From: Jimgerdemannia flammicorona
Lineage: Eukaryota; Mucoromycota; Endogonomycetes; Endogonales; Endogonaceae
NCBI GenBank assembly: GCA_003990745.1
Contig: RBNI01005360.1
Coordinates: forward strand, 1 to 12,682
Direction of reading: 5' to 3'
DNA length: 12,682 nucleotides
Shown here: in pieces, positions 1 through 7,731 of the stretch
How the letters are laid out: every line of letters begins with the position of its first letter
Numbering within the stretch: the stretch's first letter is position 1
The notes under the pieces: model-generated
The model's database searches: none
What the model was told of the DNA's origin: nothing
Seen by the model: the letters and a program-made list of their open reading frames with translations, nothing else
Position numbers and translations under genes: made by a program

Positions 1-62
1 GGGGGGAGGGGTGGGGGCGGGAGGTGGGGGGACGTGCGCCATTGTGTGCAAGTGTTTGACAG

Positions 63-185
63 ATGTTTACGTACCTTTCGAGAGAGGCAGCTTACGAGAG
101 AGAGAAAAACCAATCACTCGAGCCTGACACTTTCGCTCTAGAAACTCAACACATTACATCGCGCTCCCCTCCAAACCCGAAATAG
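63..185 (+). CDS. Possible terminal exon of an unidentified gene (partial, left edge)
   Basis: After a possible splice acceptor (gacag at 58-62) the frame starting at 63 stays open for 40 codons and ends at TAG 183-185. The peptide starts MFTYLSREAAYERE and ends SRSPPNPK; it is polar and reads more like protein than the other two frames, which stop early. An AATAAA poly(A) signal follows at 192-197. The G-rich stretch 1-33 would then lie in the preceding intron. I recognise no family. The exon could also be fortuitous, because on the opposite strand the same region shows a donor-like GTACGT (74-69) and a pyrimidine-rich stretch. Confidence 0.3.
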   Translation: MFTYLSREAAYEREKNQSLEPDTFALETQHITSRSPPNPK

Positions 186-191
186 CATATA

Positions 192-197
192 AATAAA
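192..197 (+). promoter_or_regulatory. Poly(A) signal AATAAA, possible end of the left-edge gene
   Basis: A canonical AATAAA hexamer lies 7 nt after the TAG that closes the candidate terminal exon at 63-185, inside an AT-rich stretch (187-204). It is the only support, apart from the open frame, for a plus-strand gene ending here. Confidence 0.35.
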
Positions 198-741
198 TAA
201 TAACATGTAAACAAAACATCAATTGCAAGGAATATTTTCAAAGTGGAATAGGTGTATAAAGAAACCGTCATAGTTGGGCACGATAGGCGGTGATTCAAAG
301 ACAGAGAGGAACATACCTAATAGAACACTTCTCTAGCACTTTCAATTTCTATTTACACGTGATCAGAAACTTTGCTTACAAATTTTGTTTATTGCCTGAA
401 TGGACGTGTTCCTGTCGTTTTATTTCCTTTCTTTGAACGGCAACTTTTGTGCGACAGCATTTTGGGAAACCAGGATCGCCTTTGTTTAATTGGCGAAAGG
501 TTGCAGAGATTTGAAATATTGTGAATGACAGAAGAACGGGTGTCCTTGATTTCTTTAAAGAAAAAAGGTGAAATTTCTGTCTGCATAGAAACTAATGTTT
601 GCCAGCGTAGGTGGCATTGTATCAGAGCCGTGATAGCTATCATGATATATTGATCATCCTATCATCAGCCTTCACGTCCAAGCAGGGAAGTAATGAACCA
701 TGACATATAATAAACCAACAAACGCTCACATACACGAAAGA
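198..741. other. Intergenic stretch between convergent genes
   Basis: No convincing exon was found on either strand. The open frames here have no recognisable domain and no consistent splice sites. The stretch is AT-rich and contains a CACGTG hexamer at 356-361 of unknown meaning. It probably holds the 3' ends of the left-edge plus-strand gene and of the minus-strand reductase gene. Confidence 0.5.
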
Positions 742-747
742 TTTATT
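742..747 (-). promoter_or_regulatory. Poly(A) signal AATAAA for the glyoxylate reductase gene
   Basis: Read on the minus strand this is AATAAA, 77 nt beyond the TAA stop codon at 826-824. Position and sequence fit a cleavage/polyadenylation signal for the reductase mRNA. Confidence 0.5.
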
Positions 748-823
748 TCTAATTCCTTCCAAGATTCCTAATCCACAAGTGGACCATCCATATCCATCTT
801 CGGTAACCATTAGATGATCAAAT

Positions 824-2913
824 TTAGAAGGGCGCATGTGGCAGTGTCTCGCCCTTGAGCCCAGCAAGCAGATTGGCGACCGCCATATGGCCCATCTCGT
901 CGCGGGTCTCGGTCGTCGCGCTGCCTATGGCACATGAGGATACGGCAGAAAAACAAAAGAGGAAGGAAACAGAAATATTGAGGTCTACGATATTTGACAG
1001 AATAACAAACATACGAGCCTTGTGGCTCAACTCACCGATGTGTGGCACGACGATGCAGTTCTTAAAGCCTAGTAGCGGACTGTCGGTTGGTAGGGGCTCT
1101 GGGGTTGTTACATCCAAACCTGCGGCTGCGATGAGGTTCTCTTGGAGAGCGCGGGCTTGTGGGGCAAGGCGGGGGGTGGGGGGCAGGGGCAGTGCCAAAA
1201 TGAGGAGTTAGGGGTGGGAGAATATTGAAATCTGTGTCATGCAACAATCACCAAATCCGGATCATTACAAGAATAATAAAAATGTTGGAAGCAAATCTTA
1301 AAGTCGGCTATAAACCTAGATCATCTTGGACGACATGTCCTCCTCTTGCCGTATTCACGAAGATCTATAATTGATCATCGAAATTACGTTACCGTATGAG
1401 AACACATCACAGCCATACATTTGCAAGCATCCGTCTCCCCGTCCGTCTCATCTCCAATTCCTTACACCAACTGTCCCACCCATTACGTACGATCCCTCCC
1501 CTATCTCTCCACCCAGCACCATCCACCATCTGTTTCTGCCGCTACCCACCGCGCTACTTTTCATTCTCCTGAACGCGTCGTAATTGAACATGCCCTTCGT
1601 CTCCTCTGTTAGCGCGCAGCACACCACGATAAAATCCGATTTCGCAAGTAGGTCGTGGAACGGCACATGTAGCGCTCCACCCAGTCGCGCCGCGGCCTCG
1701 TGCTTAGTACCCCGCCCGGAGTATAAAACTCGCGATATCCCGAAGGCGCGTAGTCGGTGCGCAACGGCCTCACCGATGCGGCCGAGGCCGACCACGCCAA
1801 GGGTTTTGGAGGTAAACTGGACACCTGGGATGAAATTCGATTGAGAAAAGATGTGGCGGGACACAGTAGCCATGAGGCAGAAGGCTGGAAAAGCGAGATT
1901 CCATCACGACGATAAGTAAAACGGTTTACCGCATAGCCAGTTAGGACCCCACTCTCTCCACTGGGTAGGATCGTTGTGACAGGTTACGTTCAGATCTTTG
2001 TGATTATTTATGCGGTACGTATTCTTGTTTGGACTGGCTTACCTCTCCATCCTCCACAGCTCTGATGCTCTGAGAATGTGAATAAGAACACGGGAATCGA
2101 CATCAATCTCGTAAATATCGCATCAGTTCCAGTGTTGCATATTCAACATCTACAATCTTCTCGAGCTCAATCCACCCTGCCACCTGACTACGCCATACAC
2201 GCCGCACGTCCTGGGCGAAAGCACATACATACCTCCTTCAATCGCCGAGCAGCCGCAAGGAGCAACATTACGGTGGTGTCCGCGGTCGCATCCGTGAGCA
2301 CGTCGGGCGTATATCCGAGTTTGATACCGCGCTGTTTGAGCTCCGCCGTATCTACGTGATCGAAACCGACGCTCATAGTGGACACCACCTTAAGTTTTGG
2401 GCCTGATGCGGCACGCAAACCAATGTGACGATAATCAGATCAATATGGGAGCATGGACCACAAGGAATCGTTTTACGCGGACTTTGTCGGATAAGTAACC
2501 TACCTGCAACTTTGAATAGCTCCTGGTCCACCTTGTCGGTTAACATGCACAGCAACCCATCAGCACCTGTTTGTTTTTGAATGTTCGATTAATGGAATCC
2601 GGATCAAATTTGACCGCGTTCGCAAAGTCTCGTGAAAAGCGTGAAGCTCGGATCGCATAATAAAAATACCTTTAATACTGTTTAGCAACAAGTCGCGTGG
2701 CATATTGCGGTCCTCTTTCCACTGCACCATCTCGACATTCGACAGTTTCTCCAGCGCCGCTTGCGAAGTGGGAGGCAGAACGCGGGTAACGACAATGCGC
2801 GGGATACTCATTCTCGCAGCGGTCAAGGAAAGGTGGCGGACTGTTTGCGGGGGGAAGAGAGAAGGTGCAAAGGGAGTTGCGAAGAGGGTTGAACCGAGGA
2901 CTCGCCGCGACAT
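824..2913 (-). CDS. GRHPR: Glyoxylate/hydroxypyruvate reductase (D-isomer-specific 2-hydroxyacid dehydrogenase), nine exons
   Basis: Reduces glyoxylate to glycolate and hydroxypyruvate to D-glycerate with NAD(P)H. Minus-strand exons: 2913-2670, 2566-2504, 2402-2233, 2069-2043, 1960-1930, 1824-1550, 1364-1316, 1155-1036, 924-824. They sum to 1080 nt, giving 359 residues, and all junctions are GT-AG and in phase. Residues 83-160 carry the substrate-domain motif STMSVGFDHVD. The Rossmann motif GLGRIG is at 191-196, followed by S-G-R (214-216), where Arg suggests NADPH preference as in the animal enzyme. The catalytic triad is present: Arg277 in TARG, Glu306 in TPEPLP and His325 in PHIG. The sequence aligns closely with animal GRHPR through to the C-terminus. 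The start ATG at 2913 gives a basic, Ser/Ala/Leu-rich presequence suggesting mitochondrial import. A second Met at residue 35 (2811) begins the catalytic domain and could give a cytosolic form. The frame is also open to an ATG at 3003. Exons 4 and 5 are microexons. Confidence 0.93.
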
Positions 2914-3328
2914 GATATACGAAAAGGATGCGAGCCGACGCGTCCACACATTTGGGTTTAAAGTCACGTTACCTTGGACGGGTTTCCAGCTTGACGGCTC
3001 CACCTGGCAAACGATGTCTTTTCCACCTTGTAATGAATACGCTCATCGATCGTAGACTGTGTTTGGTGTTGTCGTATCAACCATATACAACATACACAAA
3101 TTGTTCCATCCTCTGACGCTTCTCTTTCTCAATATCGGTCGATCGCGTGATTGGCGCAATAAGCATGGGAACCCTATCATCGAAGAACATACTTATCTGA
3201 AACCAAATCTAGATAGGCTGATTGCCGACCTGGCCGAAGTTCGGCGGATGAGCACACTTCTACAATTTAACCTACAGGCACGGCTTCGATATCCGATAGC
3301 AAACGCGATGACAATATAAACGTAAACA

Positions 3329-3457
3329 ATGATCAAAAACGATGGACCAGGAATCAACGCGGTTGGCCAAATTCCTCAAATGGAGGACTTCCAGTTGACA
3401 CAACCTTTCCAACATTCGGATTATCACGGGAGAAATGATCCAACATGCGCACGTTGA
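3329..3457 (+). CDS. Small open frame of uncertain status upstream of a hypothetical gene
   Basis: The frame ATG 3329 to TGA 3455-3457 encodes 42 residues containing GQIPQMEDFQLTQPF and HSDYHGRNDP. It looks like plausible protein but matches nothing I know. It overlaps, in a different frame, the first 23 nt of the next candidate exon (ATG 3435). It could be the true N-terminal exon of that gene joined by a splice I could not resolve, an upstream ORF, or chance. Further upstream, 3161-3319 is another open helix-like stretch (NLDRLIADLAEVRRM) ending at TAA, also unassigned. Confidence 0.25.
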   Translation: MIKNDGPGINAVGQIPQMEDFQLTQPFQHSDYHGRNDPTCAR

Positions 3458-4285
3458 ACAAGGAAACACAATTGAATGGGACGAATCGTGGCAACGACTA
3501 AATGGCGCGCACGAAAAATTGTGTGGGGATACGGGTTTCTGCCGAGGTGGTACGTAATTATCTCATTCATACAAATGAACGTGTGACCATTGCAACATTG
3601 CCACCAGGCATGGCACAAACTAGAAGACCGCCTCTCGTACAACTATGAACAGCTGCAATGCGCGCGACTCAACAGGATCAAGCTTATAGCGAGCGGCGCG
3701 TCCGAGGCTCAGATTGAGAGGGCCGATTATGAGGTAGACGTCGCAGAAGCTTGCGTGGCAGAGACGACGGTTGAGATGGAAAGGTGTGGGACCACGGAGC
3801 CGGTAATCCATTGCGATTCGAGTGGCTATGAAGAGCCGAGCTGGGGTTTCGGCGAAATGGATAGGTGGAATGTCGTTGCGTTGGAGCTTGCGATACAAAG
3901 TATACTAATGAGAATGCCGTTATATTCAAGGTTTTTTTAATTTTATTTTTTTATTTTTAATCCATTCATTTAACCTTCTGCATTACCAACAGAAAGAGAC
4001 ATGAAAAACATACTGTGGGCTTTGAAAAAACACCTCCACCATCTCAACCCCACCACGGTCCAGTCGATAGACCCACGTCGCCATATGGAGTTCCTGCTGC
4101 CCGCGCGCGACACCGCTGCGTCGATAGTGGCTTCCGCTCGAGCCTACAGCATACCGGAGCCTTTGATCCGGCCGTATATCGATGGTGTCGCCAACCTAGG
4201 ACGGTGCATCGCAGAGGTGAGAAGCAATACATCCGAGCCCAGCAGAGAACCGACTCAAGAGTCGCTTGGGGAGGTGGGCGGGTGA
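3435..4285 (+). CDS. Hypothetical helical protein, three exons, 5' end uncertain
   Basis: No family recognised. Proposed exons: 3435-3549 (contains WDESWQRLNGAHEKLCGDT, donor GTACGT), then 3624-3899 (acceptor aactag, keeps phase) or less likely 3608-3899, then 3993-4285. The second intron is well supported: donor GTATAC at 3900, acceptor caacag at 3991-3992, phase 1, with a T-rich interior. It joins VALELAIQ to KRDMKNILWALKKH. The product is charged and mostly helical. It includes LEDRL or EDRL followed by a long Glu/Ala-rich helix, a Cys/Trp-containing acidic loop, and a C-terminal helix with IPEPLIRPYIDGVANLGRC. It ends at TGA 4283-4285, only 104 nt before the next start. Likely lineage-specific; the exon 1 to exon 2 junction and the true start need transcript data. 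Confidence 0.45.
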
Positions 4286-4389
4286 CTCAAACAATACGCG
4301 GAACGTTTGGTTTATAATCTTCGAAGATATGTGTTGGAAAATCCGGTGCCTGGTGAGTTTACCTGAAATCATATTAAGATTGTTGCAAA

Positions 4390-4827
4390 ATGACAGACGA
4401 AAGAACATTCTTAATCAGTTCTGGTCCCTTTGGTTTTCCGCGCCCAAACCATGTCGTTGTCACTGAAGTTGAAGTGCCTCCCAAACGTTGCCTCGAGGAG
4501 CGCCTCCAATGGCTCGAAATCGCCCTAAGGGAAGCACAGTACTCATCCAGATTACAGCAAGAAAAGGACTCCGGGAAGCCCAGAGATTATTACAAGATTC
4601 GGTACTGGAAAGGGGAGGTCGATAATTGCGACCGAACTTTGTTGGACACAAGGTCGAAACTGGCAAACATCGATGTCGATTGCGAAGGTTCAAAACTAGA
4701 AGAGAAGACCGAGGGACCATCGATGAAGCTCAGGTTTGAGAGGCCGACGTCCCACCAACACATCGCATGGCCAGACAAAGTGGATGTACCAAAGATGGGT
4801 GCAGCGGCATGCTACGTTGTGATGTGA
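4390..4827 (+). CDS. Hypothetical protein, single exon, 145 residues
   Basis: ATG 4390 to TGA 4825-4827, no intron needed. An N-terminal, possibly extended segment (ISSGPFGFPRPNHVVV) is followed by a charged helical region from LEERLQWLEIALREAQ (about residues 37-52) to DNCDRTLLDTRSKLANID (about 80-97), then a polar tail. No catalytic motif or membrane segment is seen. The LEERL helix followed by an SG step and a V-D-x-C pattern weakly recalls the LEDRL, SG and EVDVAEAC run of the preceding gene, so the two could be diverged tandem paralogues; this is a tentative reading by eye. AATAAA signals follow at 4971. It may alternatively be a last exon of the preceding gene. Confidence 0.5.
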   Translation: MTDERTFLISSGPFGFPRPNHVVVTEVEVPPKRCLEERLQWLEIALREAQYSSRLQQEKDSGKPRDYYKIRYWKGEVDNCDRTLLDTRSKLANIDVDCEGSKLEEKTEGPSMKLRFERPTSHQHIAWPDKVDVPKMGAAACYVVM

Positions 4828-4970
4828 CCTGGATGCTGTTCTCACGTTTGGCACGGTTACGAAATCTGGTCGATCTGGTAATATTTTTTTAAAATCTATT
4901 CGTTCAATCTTTTCGTACTACAAATGCGAGTAACATCATTCCTAAAATAATTGTCATGAATTAAACTCGA

Positions 4971-5000
4971 AATAAAATAAAATAAATAAAACGATAATAA
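4971..5000 (+). promoter_or_regulatory. AATAAA cluster, poly(A) signal for the hypothetical gene
   Basis: AATAAA occurs at 4971-4976 and again just after, in an A/T-rich run about 145 nt past the TGA at 4827. It is a likely plus-strand polyadenylation site. Confidence 0.45.
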
Positions 5001-5695
5001 TTTCCGTCTCATGGGTCACCTATCCATGCACAATCTCCGCCATCATCCTGGCCGTTATACGAGCGGCGTGTATTTATTTGTTTGTTTATTTATTTCTTCG
5101 AATCTATCGAAACCAAAAGAATCGGAGGAGATAGGGCAGGGGTGTGGAAACCCGAAAAAGATGTAGGACACAAAGCATTTAACTGCAAGCTCTCGATCAC
5201 AGCGTGGAGGAAAGGATTATGAAAGGAGGGAGCGAGTTGATGTTATAAATGCAACATGTAGAAAAACAAGAAAAAGAAGCTGAACGAGCAGACAGTTGGT
5301 CATGGCGTCAAGCACACGTTGATCTGTGTGAAAATGCTTGGGAGACTTGACAGGTCTCAAATTTGGTGAAGCTGCTGATAACAATTCTGCTAAATAATCC
5401 AACGTCGTATAGTGGGTGAAGTAACATGGATACGTATTTAGTTATCATGCGCTGGTGACAATTGCACAATGGCATGGGCGCCGAAACTCGGTTCGGAAGG
5501 CAAAAGATGAATCTAGTAGCCGTAGTAAGGGAGGGGGTGACCATTCAGCAATTTTTAATTACCCCCTGTGGATATGACCAGTTTGACGGCCTCTATTTTG
5601 GGATCATTGCTTCCTGAGGCGAATCGCCCAGGCAACACTCACGACAACCCTACAAAAGTACGACACCCTTTTAATCAAACTCCCTCCTACCTACC
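5001..5695. other. Intergenic stretch between convergent genes
   Basis: No supported gene. The minus-strand open frames here (for example 5308-5544) show no domain, splice pattern or codon character like the neighbours. A T-rich run at 5071-5097 contains AATAAA on the minus strand but is about 600 nt beyond the GTPase stop, so its role is unclear. I saw no tRNA-like cloverleaf. Confidence 0.5.
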
Positions 5696-6906
5696 CTATT
5701 CTCGATCCTCGACCTCGCACGCCTTCACAACCGCCCATCTGACCCTCTCTACTCCCTCACCCTTCTGATTTATACCGACTATAGGCTTATCTATCTGCTT
5801 CTCGAAATTTCTCCGTATCTTGTCATATTTCTCGGCCGACATCAGATCCGTCTTGGTCAGCACAATCTGGTATGGCAATTCTTTGGCGTTGAGCATGTCG
5901 ATGGCGTCGCGGTCGCGTGGTTTCAGGCCGTGTAACGGATTCAGAAGGAGAAAGATACAGCGTAGTCTGTAGAAAAAGGCGAAAGAAGGGGGGGAGGGAT
6001 AAGGAGAGGGCGTGGTGTGTGAGGGAGGGCAGGAAAAGAATGGACGTACGGGTCGCGACGGACAAAGTAGTCGAGGATCATGACGCCCCATTCGTTGCGG
6101 CTGCGGAAGCCATAGCCAGGCATGTCTACCAGGATGAGGCGATCGCCGATATTAAAGAAGTTCATGAGGCGCGTATGGCCCTGGTGAGAAAGGAAGGCGG
6201 AGATGACATGTTTTAGTTATTGACGGTTAGGTTGCTATGGCCCATACAGGGGAACACGAGTACTTACCGGATTTTTGGCCGTTTTGACAAGGCGCTTATT
6301 ATCCGTCAGGAGGTTTATTAGGGTCGATTTCTGAATACCGGGAATCAAGGAGAATTAGACACGAGAAAGTAAGGGTTCGGAACAAAAACACGAATGGATA
6401 TCGATTAGAAGATGTGACCCGACTAACCCCGACGTTACTTCGCCCAATAAACGCGACCTATCAAGGAACAACTTAATTTACCATCACAAAAATATGCAAA
6501 TTCAACTTCATCATACATCCAATCCCAAATCCCAAATCACTCGTCAACCCGAATTTCGCACCTCGGGCAACTTCGTCTTGGGCACCTGCTCGAATTTGGC
6601 CGCCGACTTGATAAACACGGCGGGCTTGGAAAAGATACTGTTTGCAAGCTTCAGCTGCGCCGGCGTCGGCTCCAATGGCGGGTCTTGGCTTGGCTCCTTG
6701 AGATTGGGTTTGACTGCGCTCTTCGCTGGCGGATCAGCATCTTTCGAGATCAACGGGGCTGGCGAAACTGAAGGGGATGCGGGTGCAGATGCCGGTCGTA
6801 AACGGGAATAGGCACGCGTGTGTGTGGTAGAAAGGGTGTGTGTGCTTCGAGTATATGATGGGAGGAGTGCGAAAAGGCGCGTGCGAGCAGGGATAATGGA
6901 GTTCAT
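5696..6906 (-). CDS. Mitochondrial EngB/YihA-type GTP-binding protein (GTPBP8-like), five exons
   Basis: TRAFAC GTPase of the EngB family, which acts in large ribosomal subunit assembly; eukaryotic members work in mitochondria. Minus-strand exons: 6906-6562, 6457-6428, 6330-6268, 6180-6050, 5966-5696. They sum to 840 nt (279 residues) with GT-AG introns in phase. Residues 1-40 form a basic, Ser/Thr/Leu-rich presequence without acidic residues, typical of mitochondrial import. A Pro/Lys-rich linker follows, then the GTPase domain from about 95. Motifs: G1 GRSNVGKS at 120-127, switch Thr in PGHT (149), G3 DMPG at 165-168 followed by the family-typical GYGF, G4 TKTD at 227-230, and a G5-like segment near 253. 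The start was chosen at 6906 because the longer frame upstream (to 6975) adds residues unlike a presequence. Transcribed divergently from the selenoprotein W gene. Confidence 0.92.
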
Positions 6907-7035
6907 GGTTTCGAGAAGATATAAGCCACCAGCCCTCGACCAAGCCACGAGATCAGCTGGCGTGCACGTGATCATTCAGGTCCAAATTCAAATCCAACAT
7001 TCCGCACATCTGCACATTCTCATCTCACAAGCAAC
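6907..7035. promoter_or_regulatory. Shared 129-bp divergent promoter interval with a CACGTG box
   Basis: The ATGs of the EngB-like gene (minus) and the selenoprotein W gene (plus) are 129 bp apart, so both promoters and 5' UTRs must lie here. A palindromic CACGTG is at 6965-6970; on the minus strand it reads TCACGTG, the core bound by bHLH factors such as Cbf1 in yeasts. No TATA box is evident. Function is inferred from position and motif only. Confidence 0.35.
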
Positions 7036-7611
7036 ATGTCTGGCGACGCTAAAGTCATTGTCCTCATCGGTTTTTGGTGAGCATCTCATTGATATTTGCT
7101 TTGTCCCGCTCATTTCCTTGTCTCTCACAGTCGATGGAACACTCTCTTAGCGGCGGGTGAGGCTACGCCCCCCGATCTCGTGCCATCCGGAAGGAGATCG
7201 AGACCAAATTCGGCGACAAGGTGTCGGTGGTGAGTTTCCCTCTGTTTCCTATACCCCGTATCCTCTGGGCCTGTCTATTCTCACAACAGGATAATCATAA
7301 TTTGCCCCACTACCAATGACACCACCTCATTTTCCGGTACAAAGACGGAGCGCGCGTCCCGCACCATCACGGGCGAGCTCGAAGTCTTCGTCGACGGCGC
7401 GCTCATCCACTCCAAGTTGAACGGGCAGGGCTACGTCGACTCCCGTATGAAGGTTGGCGACTTGGTATCGGTTTTCTGTCGCCATCGATCCGGAATTCCC
7501 TAACGCAAACCCGCCTTCTTCACAACCTCGCGCATATAGCTCGACAAGATCCTCGACGCCATCTTGTCCGCCCTCCCGGCGGACGTCGAGGAGGATTCGG
7601 GGTCGACTTGA
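7036..7611 (+). CDS. SELENOW: Selenoprotein W (SelW/Rdx family) with in-frame TGA selenocysteine, four exons
   Basis: Small thioredoxin-fold redox protein. Exons: 7036-7076, 7151-7229, 7345-7452, 7540-7611; introns are GT-AG and in phase; 99 residues. The first splice makes Cys14 from TG plus C, giving C14-G-G-U17 followed by GYAPRSRAIRK. U17 is TGA at 7158-7160. Downstream, TGELEVFVDG and HSKLNGQGYVDS match the animal SelW core in order and spacing, and the C-terminal helix LDKILDAILSALP aligns without gaps. The TGA sits exactly at the Sec position of CxxU, and homology continues past it, so it is not a terminator. The GGGTGAGG context mimics a splice donor, so gene finders may cut here. A SECIS-like hairpin follows in the 3' UTR. 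The start ATG has A at -3 and gives a normal family N-terminus. The gene ends at TGA 7609-7611. It likely acts in cytosolic thiol redox chemistry; the substrate is unknown. Confidence 0.9.
7158..7160 (+). other. TGA codon read as selenocysteine (U17)
   Basis: In-frame TGA inside exon 2, three residues after Cys14, at the Sec position of the CxxU redox motif. Strong family similarity on the 3' side and a SECIS-like structure in the 3' UTR support recoding rather than termination. Confidence 0.88.
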
Positions 7612-7674
7612 ACCCCTTATTTCGATTTCTCTCTTCTCATCCGTGGCACAATAACTCCAAACGCTCATCCCTCC

Positions 7675-7731
7675 CCACATGACGACCGTCGACGAAATCG
7701 GCGGTACCCGGTGTCGACGGCCCGAAGCTGG
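7675..7731 (+). promoter_or_regulatory. Type 2 SECIS element in the selenoprotein W 3' UTR
   Basis: The core begins with AUGA (7679-7682) and closes with GA (7724-7725). This allows the non-Watson-Crick quartet U7680-A7726, G7681-A7725, A7682-G7724, C7683-C7723. Helix II: G7684-C7722, one A-C mismatch, then eight perfect pairs of CCGTCGAC (7686-7693) with GTCGACGG (7713-7720), plus a G-U at 7694/7712. Twelve nt separate AUGA from the unpaired AAA (7695-7697), the canonical distance. A mini-stem CGG/CCG (7699-7701 with 7708-7710) with a 6-nt loop makes it type 2. Only a weak 3-bp helix I (7675-7677 with 7729-7731) is visible. It starts 67 nt after the stop codon. It is expected to bind SBP2 and direct Sec insertion. 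Confidence 0.85.

Noticed and set aside
1..42. Minus-strand ATG at 42 opening a Pro-rich peptide
   Set aside because: Only 14 codons before the edge, made of G/C-run codons; more likely intronic or untranslated DNA.
855..1211. 118-codon plus-strand frame
   Set aside because: Antisense of reductase exons 8 and 9, which carry the catalytic Glu and His motifs.
2229..2233. Alternative donor at 2228 joined to an acceptor near 1999 in the reductase gene
   Set aside because: It is in phase but gives an insertion before the W-x-x-W-x-P segment. Using 2232 and the 27-nt microexon reproduces the family length exactly.
7156..7163. GGGTGAGG as a splice donor that would remove the TGA
   Set aside because: It resembles a donor, but the sequence after it continues the SelW fold without a gap, and no acceptor restores the missing residues.
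7327..7680. 117-codon minus-strand frame across the selenoprotein W exons
   Set aside because: Shadow of the real plus-strand exons 3 and 4, which carry clear SelW similarity.
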